Shown here piece by piece: positions 52,101-63,759 of a DNA stretch of 64,000 nucleotides. Every line of letters begins with the position of its first letter. The stretch's first letter is position 1. Both the position numbers and the translations under genes were made by a program. The notes below the pieces were generated by a model. It was not told the origin of the DNA, ran no database searches, and saw only the letters and a list, made by a program, of their open reading frames with translations. Source of the stretch: Xestospongia muta (taxonomy: Eukaryota; Porifera; Demospongiae; Haplosclerida; Petrosiidae); NCBI GenBank assembly GCA_963693285.1, contig OY848917.1, positions 18,271,745-18,335,744 of the forward strand, written 5' to 3'.

Positions 52101-55100
52101 CCGCTATTATATAGTAAAGGACACATTCAGATGATGAGTAATACAGCACCATTAATGTAAAAACAAAAAACAATAGAGTAAACAAAATAACAAATTGCAT
52201 TTAATATTTTTAGAATTTACATTACAATATATCACAATACCTCCTATTATATTGTAAAGGACACATTCAGATGATAAGTAATAACAGCACCATTAATGTG
52301 GAAACAAAAAACAATAGAGTAAACAAAATAACAAAATTGCATTTAATACATTTAGAATTTGCATTAAAATATATTAAAATTACAAACTATTATATTGTTA
52401 AGGACAATTTCAAATAATGAGTAATGACAGCACCAAAAATGTACAAAGTAAAAACAATAGAGTAAACAAATTAACAAAGTAACATTTAATACAATTAATA
52501 TTTACATTACAATATATCACACTTACTTTCTATTATATTGTAAATGTTACATTCATATGACAAGCAATAACAGCATCATTAATGTACAAACAAAAAACAA
52601 TATAGTGAACAAAATCACAAAATTGTATTTACTACATAAAGAGTTTACATAAAAATATATTGCATTTACCAACTATTATATTGTAAAGGACACATTCCGA
52701 TGATGAGTAATAACAGCACCATAAATGTGCAAACAAAAAAATAGAGTAAACAAAATAACAAAATTACATTCAATACACTTAGAATTTACATTACAATATA
52801 TCACACTTACCGGCTATTATATTGTAAAGGACACATTCAGATGATGAGTAATACAGCAACATTAATGTGAAAATAAAAAACAATAGAGTAAACAAAATAA
52901 CAAATTGCATTTTATATTTTTAGAATTTACATTACAATATATCACACTTACCGGCTATTATATTGTAAAGGACACATTCAGATGATAAGTAATACAGCAC
53001 CATTAATGTGGAAATAAAAACAATAGAGTAAACAAAATGACAAAATTGCATTTAATACATTTAGAATTTACATTACAAATCACACTTACCAACTATTATG
53101 TTTTAGAGGACACATTTAAATGATGAGTAATGACAGCACCACAATTGTACAACAAAAACAATAAAGTAAACAGAATGACAATATGGTATTTAATACATTT
53201 AGAATTTACATTACAATATATCACACTTACCGGCTATTATATTGTAAAGAAACATTCAGATGATGAGTAATGACAGCACCATTAATGTGCAAAGAAAAAA
53301 AACAATAGAGTGAATAAAATAACAAAATTGGATTCAATACACTTAGAATTTACATTAAAATATATCACACTTACCGGCTATTATATTGTAAAGGACACAT
53401 TCAGATGATAAGTAATAACAGTACCATTAATATGGAAACAAAAAACAATAGACTGAATAAAATGACAAAATTGTATTTAATACATTTAGAATTTACATTA
53501 CAAATCACACTTACCAACTATTATGTTTTAGAGGACAAATTTAGATGATGAGTAATGACAGCACCATAAATGTGCAAACAAAAACAAATAGAGTGAATAA
53601 AATAACAAAATTGGATTTACTACAATTAGAATTTACATTACAATATATATTACTTACCTGCTATTATATTGTAAACGACACATTCAGAAGATGAGTAATG
53701 ACAGCACCATTAATGTGCAAAAAAAACAATAGAGTAAACAAAATAACAAAATTGGATTCAATACACTTAGAATTTACGTTACAATATATCACACTTACCG
53801 ACTATTATATTGTTAAGGACACATTCAGATAATGAGTAATGACAGCACCAAAAATGTACAAAGTAAAAACAATAGAGTAAACAAATTAACAAAGTTACAT
53901 TTAATACAATTAATATTTACATTACAATATATCACACTTACTTTCTATTATATTGTAAATGTCACATTCAGATGACAAGCAATAACAGCATCATTAATGT
54001 GCAAACAAAAAACAATATAGTGAACGAAATCACAAAATTGCATTTACTACATATAGAGTTTACATTAAAATATATCGCACTTACCAACTTTTATATTGTA
54101 AAGGACACATTCAGATGATGAGTAATAACAGCACCATAAATGTGCAAACAAAAAACAATAGAGTAAACAAAATAACAAAATTGCATTCAATACACTTAGA
54201 ATTTACATTACAATATATCACTCTTACCGACTATTATATTGTAAAGACACATTCAGATAATGAGTAATGACAGCACCATTAATATGAAAACAAAAAACAA
54301 TAGAGTGAATAAAATAACAAAATTGTATTTAATACATTTAGAATTTACATTACAATTTATCACACTTACCTCCTATTTTATTGTAAAGAACACATTCAGA
54401 TGATGAGTAATACAGCACCATTAATGTGGAAACAAAAAACAATAGAGTAAACAAAATAACAAATTGCATTTAATACATTTAGAATTTACATTAAAATGTA
54501 TCACACTTACTAACTATTATATTGTAAAGGACACATTCAGATAATGAGTAATGACAGCACCAAAAATGTACAAAGAAAAAACAATAGAGTAAACAAAATA
54601 ACAAAATTGCATTCAATACACTTAGAATTTACATTACAATATATCACACTTACCGACTATCATATTGTAAAGACACATTCAGATGATGAGTAATGAAAGC
54701 ACCATTAATGTGCAAAGAAAAAAACAATAGAGTAAACCAAAAACAAAATTGGATTCAATACACTTAGAATTTACATTACAATATATCACATTTACTGGCT
54801 ATTATTATGTAAAAGACACATTCAGATGATAAGTAATAACAGCACCATTAATGTGGAACCAAAAAACAATAGAATAAACAAAATAATAAAATTGCATTTA
54901 ATAGATTTAGAAATTACATTACAATATATCAAACTTACTTTCTATTATATTGTAAATGACACATTTAGATGACAAGCAATAACAGCACCATAAATGTGCA
55001 AACAAAAAACAATATAGTGAACGAAATCACAAAATTGCATTTACTACACATAGAGTTTACATTTAAAAAAATCGCACTTACCAACTATTATATTGTAAAG

Positions 55101-58100
55101 GACACATTCAGGTGATGAGTAATAACAGCACCATAAATGTGCAAACAAAAAACAATAGAGTAAACAAAATAACAAAATTACATTCAATACACTTAGAATT
55201 TACATTACAATATATCACACTTACCGGCTATTATATTGTAAAGGACACATTCAGATGATAAGTAATAACAGTACCATTAATATGGAAACAAAAAACAGCA
55301 GAGTAAATAAAACAACAAATTGTATTTAATACATTTAGAATTTACATTACAAATCACACTTACCAACTATTATGTTTTAGAGGACACATTTAAATGATGA
55401 GTAATAACACCACCATAAATGTGCAAACAAAAACAATAAAGTAAACAAAATGACAATACTGTATTCAATACATTTAGAATTTAAATTACAATATATCACA
55501 CTTACCGGCTATTATATTGTAAAGACACATTCAGATGATGAGTAATGACAGCACCATTAATGTGCAAAGAAAAAACAATAGAGTAAACAAAATAACAAAA
55601 TTGGATTCGATACACTTAGAATTTACATTACAATATATCACACTTACCGGCTATTATATTGTAAAGGACACATTCAGATGATAAGTAATAACAGTACCAT
55701 TAATATGGAAACATAAAACAATAGACTGAATAAAATGACAAAATTGTATTTAGTACATTTAGAATTTACATTACAAATCACACTTACCAACTATTATGTT
55801 TTAGAGGACACATTTAAATGATGAGTAATGACAGCACCATAAATGTGCAAACAGAAACAAATAAAGTGAATAAAATAACAAAATTTCATTTAATACAGTT
55901 AGAATTTACATTACAATATATATTACTTACCCGCTATTATATTGTAAAGGACACATTCAGGTGATGAGTAATGACAGCACCATTAATGTGCAAACAAAAA
56001 AATAGAGTAAACAAAATAACAAAATTACATTCAATACACTTAGAATTTACATTACAATATATCACACTTACCGGCTATTATATTGTAAAGGACACATTCA
56101 GATGATGAGTAATACAGCAACATTAATGTGAAAATAAAAAACAATAGAGTAAACAAAATAACAAATTACATTTAATATTTTTAGAATTTACATTACAATA
56201 TATCACACTTACCGGCTATTATATTGTAAAGGACACATTCAGATGATTAGTAATACAACACCATTAATGTGCAACAAAAAAATAGAGTAAACAAAATAAC
56301 AAAATTGCATTTAATATATTTAGAATTTACATTACAATATATCACACTTACCCGCTATTATATTGTAAAGACAATTCAGGTGATGAGTAATAACAGCACC
56401 ATAAATGTGTAAACAAAAAATAAATAGAGTAAACAAAATAACAAAATGACATTCAATACACTTAGATTTTACATTACAATATATTACACTTACCGACTAT
56501 TATATTGTAAAGGGACATTCAAATAATGAGTAATGACAGCACCATTAATATGGAAACAAAAAACAATAGACTGAATAAAATAACAAAATTGTATTTAATA
56601 CAATTAGAATTTACATTACAATATATATTACTTACCCGCTATTATATTGTAAAGACAATTCAGGTGATGAGTAATAACAGCACCATAAATGTGGAAACAA
56701 AAAATAAATAGAGTAAACAAAATAACAAAATGACATTCAATACACTTAGATTTTACATTACAATATATTACACTTACCGACTATTATATTGTAAAGGGAC
56801 ATTCAAATAATGAGTAATGACAGCACCATTAATATGAAAACAAAAAACAATAGAGTAAACAAAATAACAAAATTGGATTCAATACACTTAGAATTTATAT
56901 TACAATATATCACACTTACCGGCTATTATAAAAAAAAAAACATTCAGATGATAAGTAATACAGCACCATTAATGTGAAAACAAAAAACAATAGAGTAAAC
57001 AAAATAAGAAATTATATTTAATATTTTTAGAATTTACATTAGAATATATCACACTTACCGGCTATTATATTGTAAAAAAAACATTTAGATGATAAGTAAT
57101 ACAGCACCATTAATGTGAAAACAAAAAACAATAGAGTAAACAAAATAAGAAATTACATTAAATATTTTTAGAATTTACATTAGAATATATCACACTTACC
57201 GGCTATTATATTGTAAAGACACATTCAGATGATGAGTAATGACAGCACCATTAATGTGCAAGGCAAAAAACAATAGAGTAAACAAAATAACAAAATTGGA
57301 TTCAATACACTTAGAATTTACATTACAATATATCACACTTACCGGCTATTATATTGTAAAAAAAACATTCAGATGATAAGTAATACAGCACCATTAATGT
57401 GAAAACAAAAAACAATAGAGTAAACAAAATAAGAAATTACATTTAATATTTTTAGAATTTACATTAGAATATATCACACTTACTGGCTATTATATTGTAA
57501 AGACACATTCAGATGATGAGTAATGACAGCACCATTAATGTGCAAGGCAAAAAACAATAGAGTAAACAAAATAACAAAATTGGATTCAATACACTTAGAA
57601 TTGACATTACAATATATCACACTTACCAACTATTATATTGTAAAGGACACATTCAGATGATGAGTAATAACAGCACCATAAATGTGGAAACAAAAACAAA
57701 AGAGTAAACAAAATAACAAAATTGCATTTAATATATTTAGAATTTACATTACAATATATATCACTTACCCGCTATTATATTGTAAAGACGTATTCAAGTG
57801 ATGAGTAATAACAGCACCATAAATGTGCAAACAAAAAAAAATAGAGTAAACAAAATAACAAAGTTACATTTAATACAATTAATATTTACATTACAATATA
57901 TTACACTTACCGACTATTATATTGTAAAGGCACATTCAGATAATGAGTAATGATAGCACCATTAATATGGAAACAAAAAACAATAGAGTGAATAAAATAA
58001 CAAAATTGCATTTAATACAATTAGAATTTACATTACAATATATATTACTTACCCGCTATTATATTGTAAAGGACACATTTAAATGATGAGTAATAACAGC

Positions 58101-58440
58101 ACCATTAATGTGGAAACAAAAAACAATAGAGTAAACAAAATAACAAATTGCATTTAATATTTTTAGAATTTACATTACAATATATCACACTTACCGGCTA
58201 TTATATTGTAAAGACACATTCAGATGATAAGTAATACAGCACCACAAATGTGCAAACAAAAACCAATAGAGTAAACAAAATGACAAAATTGCATTTAATA
58301 CAATTAGAATTGACATTACAATATTTCACACTTACCAACTATTATATTGTAAATGACACATTCAGATGATGAGTAATAACAGCACCATAAATGTGCAAAG
58401 GAAAAACAATAGAGTAAATAAACAAAATAACAAAATTGTA
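43200..58440 (-). repeat. Splice-signal satellite, block 8 (15.2 kb)
   Basis: About 110 units of roughly 138 bp lie in one uninterrupted block, all in the same orientation as the gene. Cores include CCG (45160-45162), TCG (47141-47143), GCT (43459-43461), CCC (44166-44168), AAA, TTG, GAG and CGG. Segments are copied at offsets of 6,100 bp (43451 to 49551), 1,840 bp (50821 to 52661) and 7,087 bp (46990 to 54077), so the block grew by duplicating runs of units. If the initiator exon at 59002 is correct, the block is intronic; otherwise it is 5' flanking. Confidence 0.95.
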
Positions 58441-58465
58441 TAAATTAATAAGAATAGTATGTTTT

Positions 58466-58655
58466 GAAGTGTTTGCTTTCATTCTTTCATAAAGGACAAA
58501 TTCTAACATCTAATCCAATTATTATAATAACTAAAGCAACAAGTAAAATTTGAAAAGGAACTTTGCCTGTGGTAGACCTATTGTGCCCTGTCTAGCAGGA
58601 ATGACAAGCTTTCCATTCAGTTGCAGGTTTCATACATGTATGGATTATAGTGACT
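58466..58655. repeat. Right boundary repeat of satellite block 8
   Basis: Direct repeat of 43016-43195 at the other edge of the block. The pair suggests that the satellite expanded inside, or duplicated together with, this sequence. Confidence 0.8.
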
Positions 58656-59001
58656 GAAACAGACTACTCCTTTCTTTTAGCAGAACATCATAAAACCTAA
58701 AAGACTAATTCTATTACACAACCTATATATAATTATCATGATATTAAATTGGACATTAGCTGCTATGGGTTAATCAATATATTAACTTTGACATATAAGT
58801 CCATCAGTCAGTGAGTACATAAGTCACTTTACAATGGGGTGTGTAACAATTGTTACAGAAATAGAATATTAATTAGACTGGGCATTTAGACACAACTATT
58901 AATATGATTACTAAACTTATACAGATCACTTCAATGTCCATAGAATGACCCATCCATTATATAATATACCTTATATAATAATAGAATTATGATATGCTTA
59001 C
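58656..59001. other. Unremarkable AT-rich stretch
   Basis: Start of the presumed intron 1 after the candidate initiator exon's donor. No further feature was seen. Confidence 0.45.
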
Positions 59002-59019
59002 TAATTTCTTCTGATTCAT
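59002..59019 (-). CDS. Candidate initiator exon of the ankyrin gene (18 nt)
   Basis: On the minus strand an ATG opens six codons (M-N-Q-K-K-L) followed directly by GTAAGC, a good donor. The exon ends in phase 0, which fits the phase-0 cap exon at 39330-39422. Joined, they read naturally as a short leader followed by the first ankyrin half-repeat. Two TGACGTCA palindromes lie 90-180 bp upstream. The join implies a first intron of about 19.6 kb containing the largest satellite block. This is inference; a start exon nearer 39.4 kb is an alternative that I could not find. Confidence 0.4.
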
Positions 59020-59099
59020 GACAACAGCTCAAATGCGAAAACGCACAAACAACAATTCAATCGAAAAGTGACAATTTCCGCAATAAGGTCAGATCTACT

Positions 59100-59205
59100 A
59101 AATTATAATGACGTCATTTATAATATAATTAAGTCGCACTCATGAATTTGTTTAAGACTTAAGTTTTTTTGGGTCACTTAAGCTAATTTATGACGTCACT
59201 AATAT
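59100..59205 (-). promoter_or_regulatory. Paired CRE palindromes, possible ankyrin-gene promoter
   Basis: Two perfect TGACGTCA sites lie at 59109-59116 and 59191-59198, each followed by an AT-rich TATA-like stretch. They sit 90-180 bp upstream of the candidate initiator ATG on the minus strand. TGACGTCA is the known CREB/ATF site. The two sites and their flanks are also loosely inverted relative to each other, so a short MITE-like hairpin is an alternative. Confidence 0.35.
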
Positions 59206-59402
59206 TATATGGTGTGAAAAACAAATTAATGTGGTCTCAGGCACCAAAAAATTGATAATAATATTCATATATGACATGATTCAGAAAAAATGGCTTGTGA
59301 GTTAAAGAAAGTGAATGTTGCTCTATTTCTAAACTATATCTTCTCTGTAAAATTACTGACAGCCTCCTTTGTTTTCCTTCTGATATTTTTATCCACAAAT
59401 CT

Positions 59403-59588
59403 CCTCCAAGTCATGCTTCTCGTCACTTTGATCCTCTCACCTTTACCATCCCTTTTTCTTGCCCATATGCTTCACAAAACTCATTTGTCCCTTCCAATCT
59501 CTCTCTGAGGAATTCATTTCCTTATCATATGAAATCTAGGTCATCTCTAATCATTTTTAAATCTGAAGTGAACATGTTTATTTACTAA
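59403..59588 (+). pseudogene. C-terminal tail of a non-LTR retrotransposon ORF2
   Basis: A 61-codon stretch to TAA reads SRHFDPLTFTIPFSCPYA, QNSFVPSNLSLRNSFPY and KSRSSLIIFKSEVNMFIY. This is the typical end of CR1/jockey-type ORF2 proteins (…DPL-F-IPF…, SFFP…WNSLP…, S…FK…). The usual W of WNSLP is R. The upstream ATG frame at 59290 is in a different frame and probably spurious. No reverse-transcriptase core is adjacent. Confidence 0.6.
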
Positions 59589-60111
59589 TCATCCACTTGC
59601 TATCACTTATCACACTAAAATTTATCAGATACCATCAATTACTTATTTTTTCTCTGTCTTATTAATCATACTATATCTAATACTTTAATACTATTTTCTT
59701 TATTATTGTTCTATTCTGTTTTTGCCCTTTAAACTAGCAGTAGCTATTGGGCATTCATTTTGCAATGAAAAAAGGGTTATCAGTTGACAATTTCTGCATT
59801 CATCACAAATATTTCATGATATTTTACTTGACGTGAAATTCCACAGGGATTTCTCTAGTCATGATTAGGCATATTATAGCTACACAGACAGTTGTAATAA
59901 AGGAGACAGAGAAAAAGACAAAATTACAGTCAAGAGGTTAGGAATACTAGATGCTTCTCGGTATCATTTTTCCAATGATGACATCACTATACTATGACCA
60001 CAGATACATTTATCTACGTATTTATGTAGTAGTTACTGATACCAAGAAACACCCAGAAGACTAGAGATAGGGGGGGACAAGGAATTTTGTCCATTATCAG
60101 GGGTGGTGCTT
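59589..60111. other. No gene recognised
   Basis: AT-rich sequence between the LINE tail and the 60.1-kb transposon. The minus-strand frame starting near 60199 overlaps the transposon end and has no support. Confidence 0.5.
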
Positions 60112-60119
60112 GGTGTAAC

Positions 60120-61376
60120 CATAGATAGTATAGACTACGTAACCGGGATTGGAAACGCCCACGCACTTCCGGTACACTCTTGTCATCTTTACCCGACAAG
60201 CATAAACAGTATAATATATGTAAACTATGGCTTGCAGTGCACCTGTTTCTTCTGAAACGAGCGTGTAGTATTTTCGGAATTTTTTCTTTAATTAAGTGTT
60301 AGTTTATAATAAATACTTATTAGTGTTAGATAGTGCAGACCTCCTGTTAAATGGTGTTCTAGGTCTGAAAACAGGGAGATTGTATCAACTTTTGCAATCA
60401 GCCTAGTACATGATCTGTCATCCACTCTTGAACAAGATAATTGTAAGAATATGACAACAAGAAGGGAGAGAATATGGGGAAGATACCATGACATCAGGAC
60501 GTCAGAGCACTTTAGGTCTACATGGTGTAGTTTCATTCAAGCATCGATTAGTTGCTCAAACAATCCTGTTGTGTATCAGTACATTACTGATCAAATATTT
60601 AGTGGGATAATTATCCTAGTCACTAGTACTAATTCCTATAAAAGATCTATTATATTGGCCTGTCCTTTCTATAGTACAGTCTGAATTTTCTTTTACCATT
60701 TGAAAGGAAAATATTTATTAATATTATTATTATTTTAGTGCACTATAGTTAATTTTTGTACTGAATATGTACGAGTATTTTGTATCTTACATAACTGTGA
60801 CAGGAGATTGCCAAAGCAAACTATAACAAGCTAAACCAACACAGCAATCCTTCATCTTCAGATAAAAAGTTGTAATTTACGCCTACATAGCTTAAAACAA
60901 TGGCTATAGTCCCAAAAGTGCACCTCTATCTTATGTTGTTTTAGTGTTTCCATAAGAATAGCGCGACTTTACTTAGAAAAAACAGTCTAAACCAATGTGT
61001 TCTTATTTGTTCTAAATGTTTCGTCCTAAATCTTTTAGTAATAACAATGCTGTAAGATGAAAGAGCTACAAAAGTATTTTTAGTGCTATTTTCATCGTAA
61101 AATAAGTAATTTAAAAGTGAATGTCTGTGTTATTAACTACTTTTAATAATAGAACATAAAGAAAATTATATAGTCAATGTTTTGATAAATAAAAATCACA
61201 TTAATGTCTTCATAGAGTAATATAATACTGGTAAGAGTGTGTCCAGTTTACTATGTCAGGTAATAAAAATTAATTGATTTCTTTGGACACGGAGTGCGTT
61301 TTCGAATGTTCATTCAGTTCTATGGGATCACGTGATCCGTTTCCAATCCCGGTTACGTAAGTCTATACTATCTATG
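60120..61376. mobile_element. 1.26-kb DNA transposon with about 40-bp inverted ends
   Basis: The left end CATAGATAGTATAGACTACG continues into TAACCGGGATTGGAAACG; the right end is its inverse with one extra base. GTGTAAC (or GGTGTAAC, 7-8 bp) flanks both sides at 60112-60119 and 61376-61383. CA…TG ends with an 8-bp duplication would fit a P-like element, but no transposase core is present to confirm it. It carries two exons of a gene on the plus strand. Confidence 0.85.
60227..60684 (+). pseudogene. Two-exon gene fragment inside the 60.1-kb transposon
   Basis: Exon 1 (60227-60264) reads MACSAPVSSETS plus two bases. A 98-nt GT-AG intron (60265-60362) follows. Exon 2 opens SENREIVSTFAISLVHD and continues in frame through TTRRERIWGRYHDIR and NNPVVYQYITDQIFSG to a TGA at 60682. 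The join restores one frame, which supports the splice model. The RRERIW-YHDIR / YQYITDQIF block resembles LREKLW-FHSIR / YQYVNQRLY in the pseudogene at 5715-6813. The C-terminal two-thirds expected from that relative is missing, so this is a truncated element gene. Function is unknown; a transposon-encoded DNA-binding or capture product is possible. Confidence 0.55.
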
Positions 61377-61439
61377 GTGTAACTTGCCTGTGATGACATC
61401 ATGTGACATCATAACTGTGTTATAGGGGTTAAAAATAAT

Positions 61440-61512
61440 ATTTGTATTGTTGGTAATAACTGGTATTATCTGGTATTGTAGGTAATTATGGAATACAAAC
61501 CACGACAAAAAT
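61440..61512. repeat. Inverted minisatellite tract with shared core
   Basis: GGTAATAACTGGTATTATC and GGTATTGTAGGTAAT are the inverse of the minisatellite at 63760. They are followed by ATGGAATACAAACCACGA, which recurs in the same orientation at 63739-63764 just before that minisatellite. Confidence 0.7.
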
Positions 61513-61800
61513 AGGCATCGAATTCACGATTATTGAACGCTCAAAATTCACGATTTACCAGTATTTCACGATTATTGCACACTCAAAACTCATGACACTA
61601 CCCGGAAATTCACGATTATCATATTTCACAATTCACAATTTTACTGTGAATTCGCGATTATTCCACTTCTCAATTCACGTTTTTACCGAGAGTTTACGAT
61701 TGTTGCAATTCGCAAATTCACGATTTTATGGTGAATTTGCAATTTAAAATTTTAGTTATTCGATTAGCAATCTTCAATTTTCGTAAGTCTCGATACTCGA
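61510..61800. repeat. Degenerate ATTCACGATT repeats
   Basis: ATTCACGATT and variants, plus inverted GTGAATTCGCGATT, recur about a dozen times at 15-40 bp spacing. It may be a subterminal region of an unidentified transposon. Confidence 0.6.
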
Positions 61801-61978
61801 TCATACTAGAAATTCTCTCTATTTCAATATTTAAGATGGGGTCAATTAGGGGTCAAAATGGGCGTGGCAACGAACAGAGTGGTTCTCCTCTTATTATATG
61901 AAGGTACTTGCTAAGGTGATATTCTCGAGATACTATCTACTTTCTGTTCTCATTGACCTATGTTTAACTCATGAGATA

Positions 61979-62160
61979 ATAATTATTATTTTAATTATTA
62001 TTATTGTTGTTGTTGTTGTTGGTTGTTGTTGTTGTTGGTTGTTGTTGTTGCTGTTATTATCATTATTATGATCATGGCCATTATTGTTATTGTTATTTTT
62101 ATTAACATTATTACTAATATTGTTAGTGTTAGTATTAGTTTAGTAGTAGTAGTATTGTTA
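61979..62160. repeat. Trinucleotide-rich microsatellite (TTA/TTG)
   Basis: Runs of TTATTA, GTTGTT and TAGTAG with short interruptions. Confidence 0.9.
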
Positions 62161-62504
62161 TTGTTATAAGTTGTTTCTAAATTTTATAATAATTTGAAGT
62201 TCACTATTGGTTTCTCTATATTGTCCACAAAATGTCCAAAATAGTTATTTTAAATAATTGTTGTTGGTTATGTGTGAAACTAATTTAATTTTTGATCCTG
62301 TTATTGATTGGTACTGAAAGTATAAATGCTCTCTCTCAAGCACTACTGAAGCACACTATAAATATTTAAGATATTGTATTGTACCCTCTATTATATGTGC
62401 CAAAAATATGTTCCTAATCTTACTTCTCATACAAAGGAGTTCTGCAAATATATTGAATGTTTAATAAAATATTAACCAGCTGTTCACAACCTTATATTTA
62501 TAGA

Positions 62505-63430
62505 AGTTTAACACCTGACATTGATATAGTTAATGCATTACTGACTAACTTAATTGCATCATTTTTCAATGATCAACTTCCACCTCTGCCTCATACCTGT
62601 AAAGATTCTTGTCCCCTACTGATAACCCTGTAGACAGTCTCATCTCTGAACTGTTTATCATGTAATTTTATCTCTTGAATTAAACAAATCATCTGATTCA
62701 GACAAAATTACAATTAAAATGTTTGGGACTATGGCTGTCTCTATCACACCTACTACTACAAACTATTCATTATGTCTATACCTAACAGATTAGTTCCTTC
62801 ATCTTAGAAGGTAGTATCTACTGTACCTATAACAAAGGTAAATGAACCTCAATCTGTTGATAGGTTTTGTCCTAGTTCTCTGTCACCGATTATTGATAAG
62901 CTACTTGAGAAGCATATTTTATGATATTAAGCGACCACTTCCAGGAGTCTTGTTCCTTTTTAAATAATTAATAAGGTTTTCTCCCAAAAACATCAACTAT
63001 TTCAACTCAACTTCTATTCGAGATGATTGGTATAAATTTTGAACAAAATATCTTCAATTTGCCCAGCTTTCTTTGATTAAAAAATGCTTTCTTAGTGTGC
63101 CACATAAAATATTGCTACTAAAATTAGAAAACATGGGGATTGGTAACTTTTCTACTGAGATGGATTTGTAACAATTAATCTGGTAGTGTATAATATATGT
63201 CATCACAATGGCGTTCATTTAATAGAACTACCAGTCATTTCAGGAATACTTCAAGGGTCAGTACTAGGTCACTTGATATTTCTAATTTACACAGATTATA
63301 TTACTCCAGCTGAATACACAGATTACTTTGCGACTGATACAAAATATTCCGATTCCTATGCCCATTGGCTATCTAACAGGCAGAGACAAGTGTTTATAGC
63401 CAATGTACTGACTGCACGCCTGCCCAACAA
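62505..63430 (+). pseudogene. Non-LTR retrotransposon reverse-transcriptase remains
   Basis: Several frames together give the order of a LINE RT: LTPDIDIVNALLTNLIASFF, LELNKSSDSDKITIKM, VPITKV, PSSLSPIIDKLLEKHIL, GFLPKTSTISTQLLF, VPHKILLLKLENMGIGNF, then GILQGSVLGHLIFLIYTDYI (63240-63300) and DYFATDTKYS at the catalytic box. Frameshifts and stops separate the blocks, and the catalytic box reads FATD where FADD is expected, so it is inactive. Following it, WLSNRQRQVFIAN looks like the segment that normally precedes the PQGS motif, implying a rearranged or chimeric copy. Family resemblance is to CR1/jockey-type elements. Confidence 0.75.
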
Positions 63431-63759
63431 TTCACTAAGAATACCACCAGTGAAGACAATGGAGTCGTCACCAGATATTAATTTTAAACAAGTCCGCTAC
63501 AATTCTATAACTGGTTTAAGTGGAGATTATATTATTTACATGACTTATGACAATTTGAAGGCATATTCAGCCTATCTTATCATTTATTCTGTTTAAATCA
63601 TTTTAAACATTAACAAAAATGATAGAATAAAAGAAAGAGAAAGTATTGTGTGTGTTGTCATGGATACACTAATTGTTAGTAGACAAACATCAAATTTGAA
63701 CAAGTCTGTATAGTTTGTTTTAATGGGAACTATAAAATATGGAATACAAACTACGACAA

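Noticed and set aside
10514..58440. Many 60-100 codon open frames on both strands inside satellite blocks
   Set aside because: They repeat with the satellite period, differ only by unit mutations and show no domain; they are shadows of the repeat.
43200..58440. CRISPR-like array
   Set aside because: Units are contiguous with no unique spacers of fixed length, the variable part is only three bases, and the context is eukaryotic introns.
59290..59508. 72-codon hydrophobic plus-strand frame
   Set aside because: The overlapping frame at 59403-59588 reads as a LINE ORF2 tail, which explains the sequence better.
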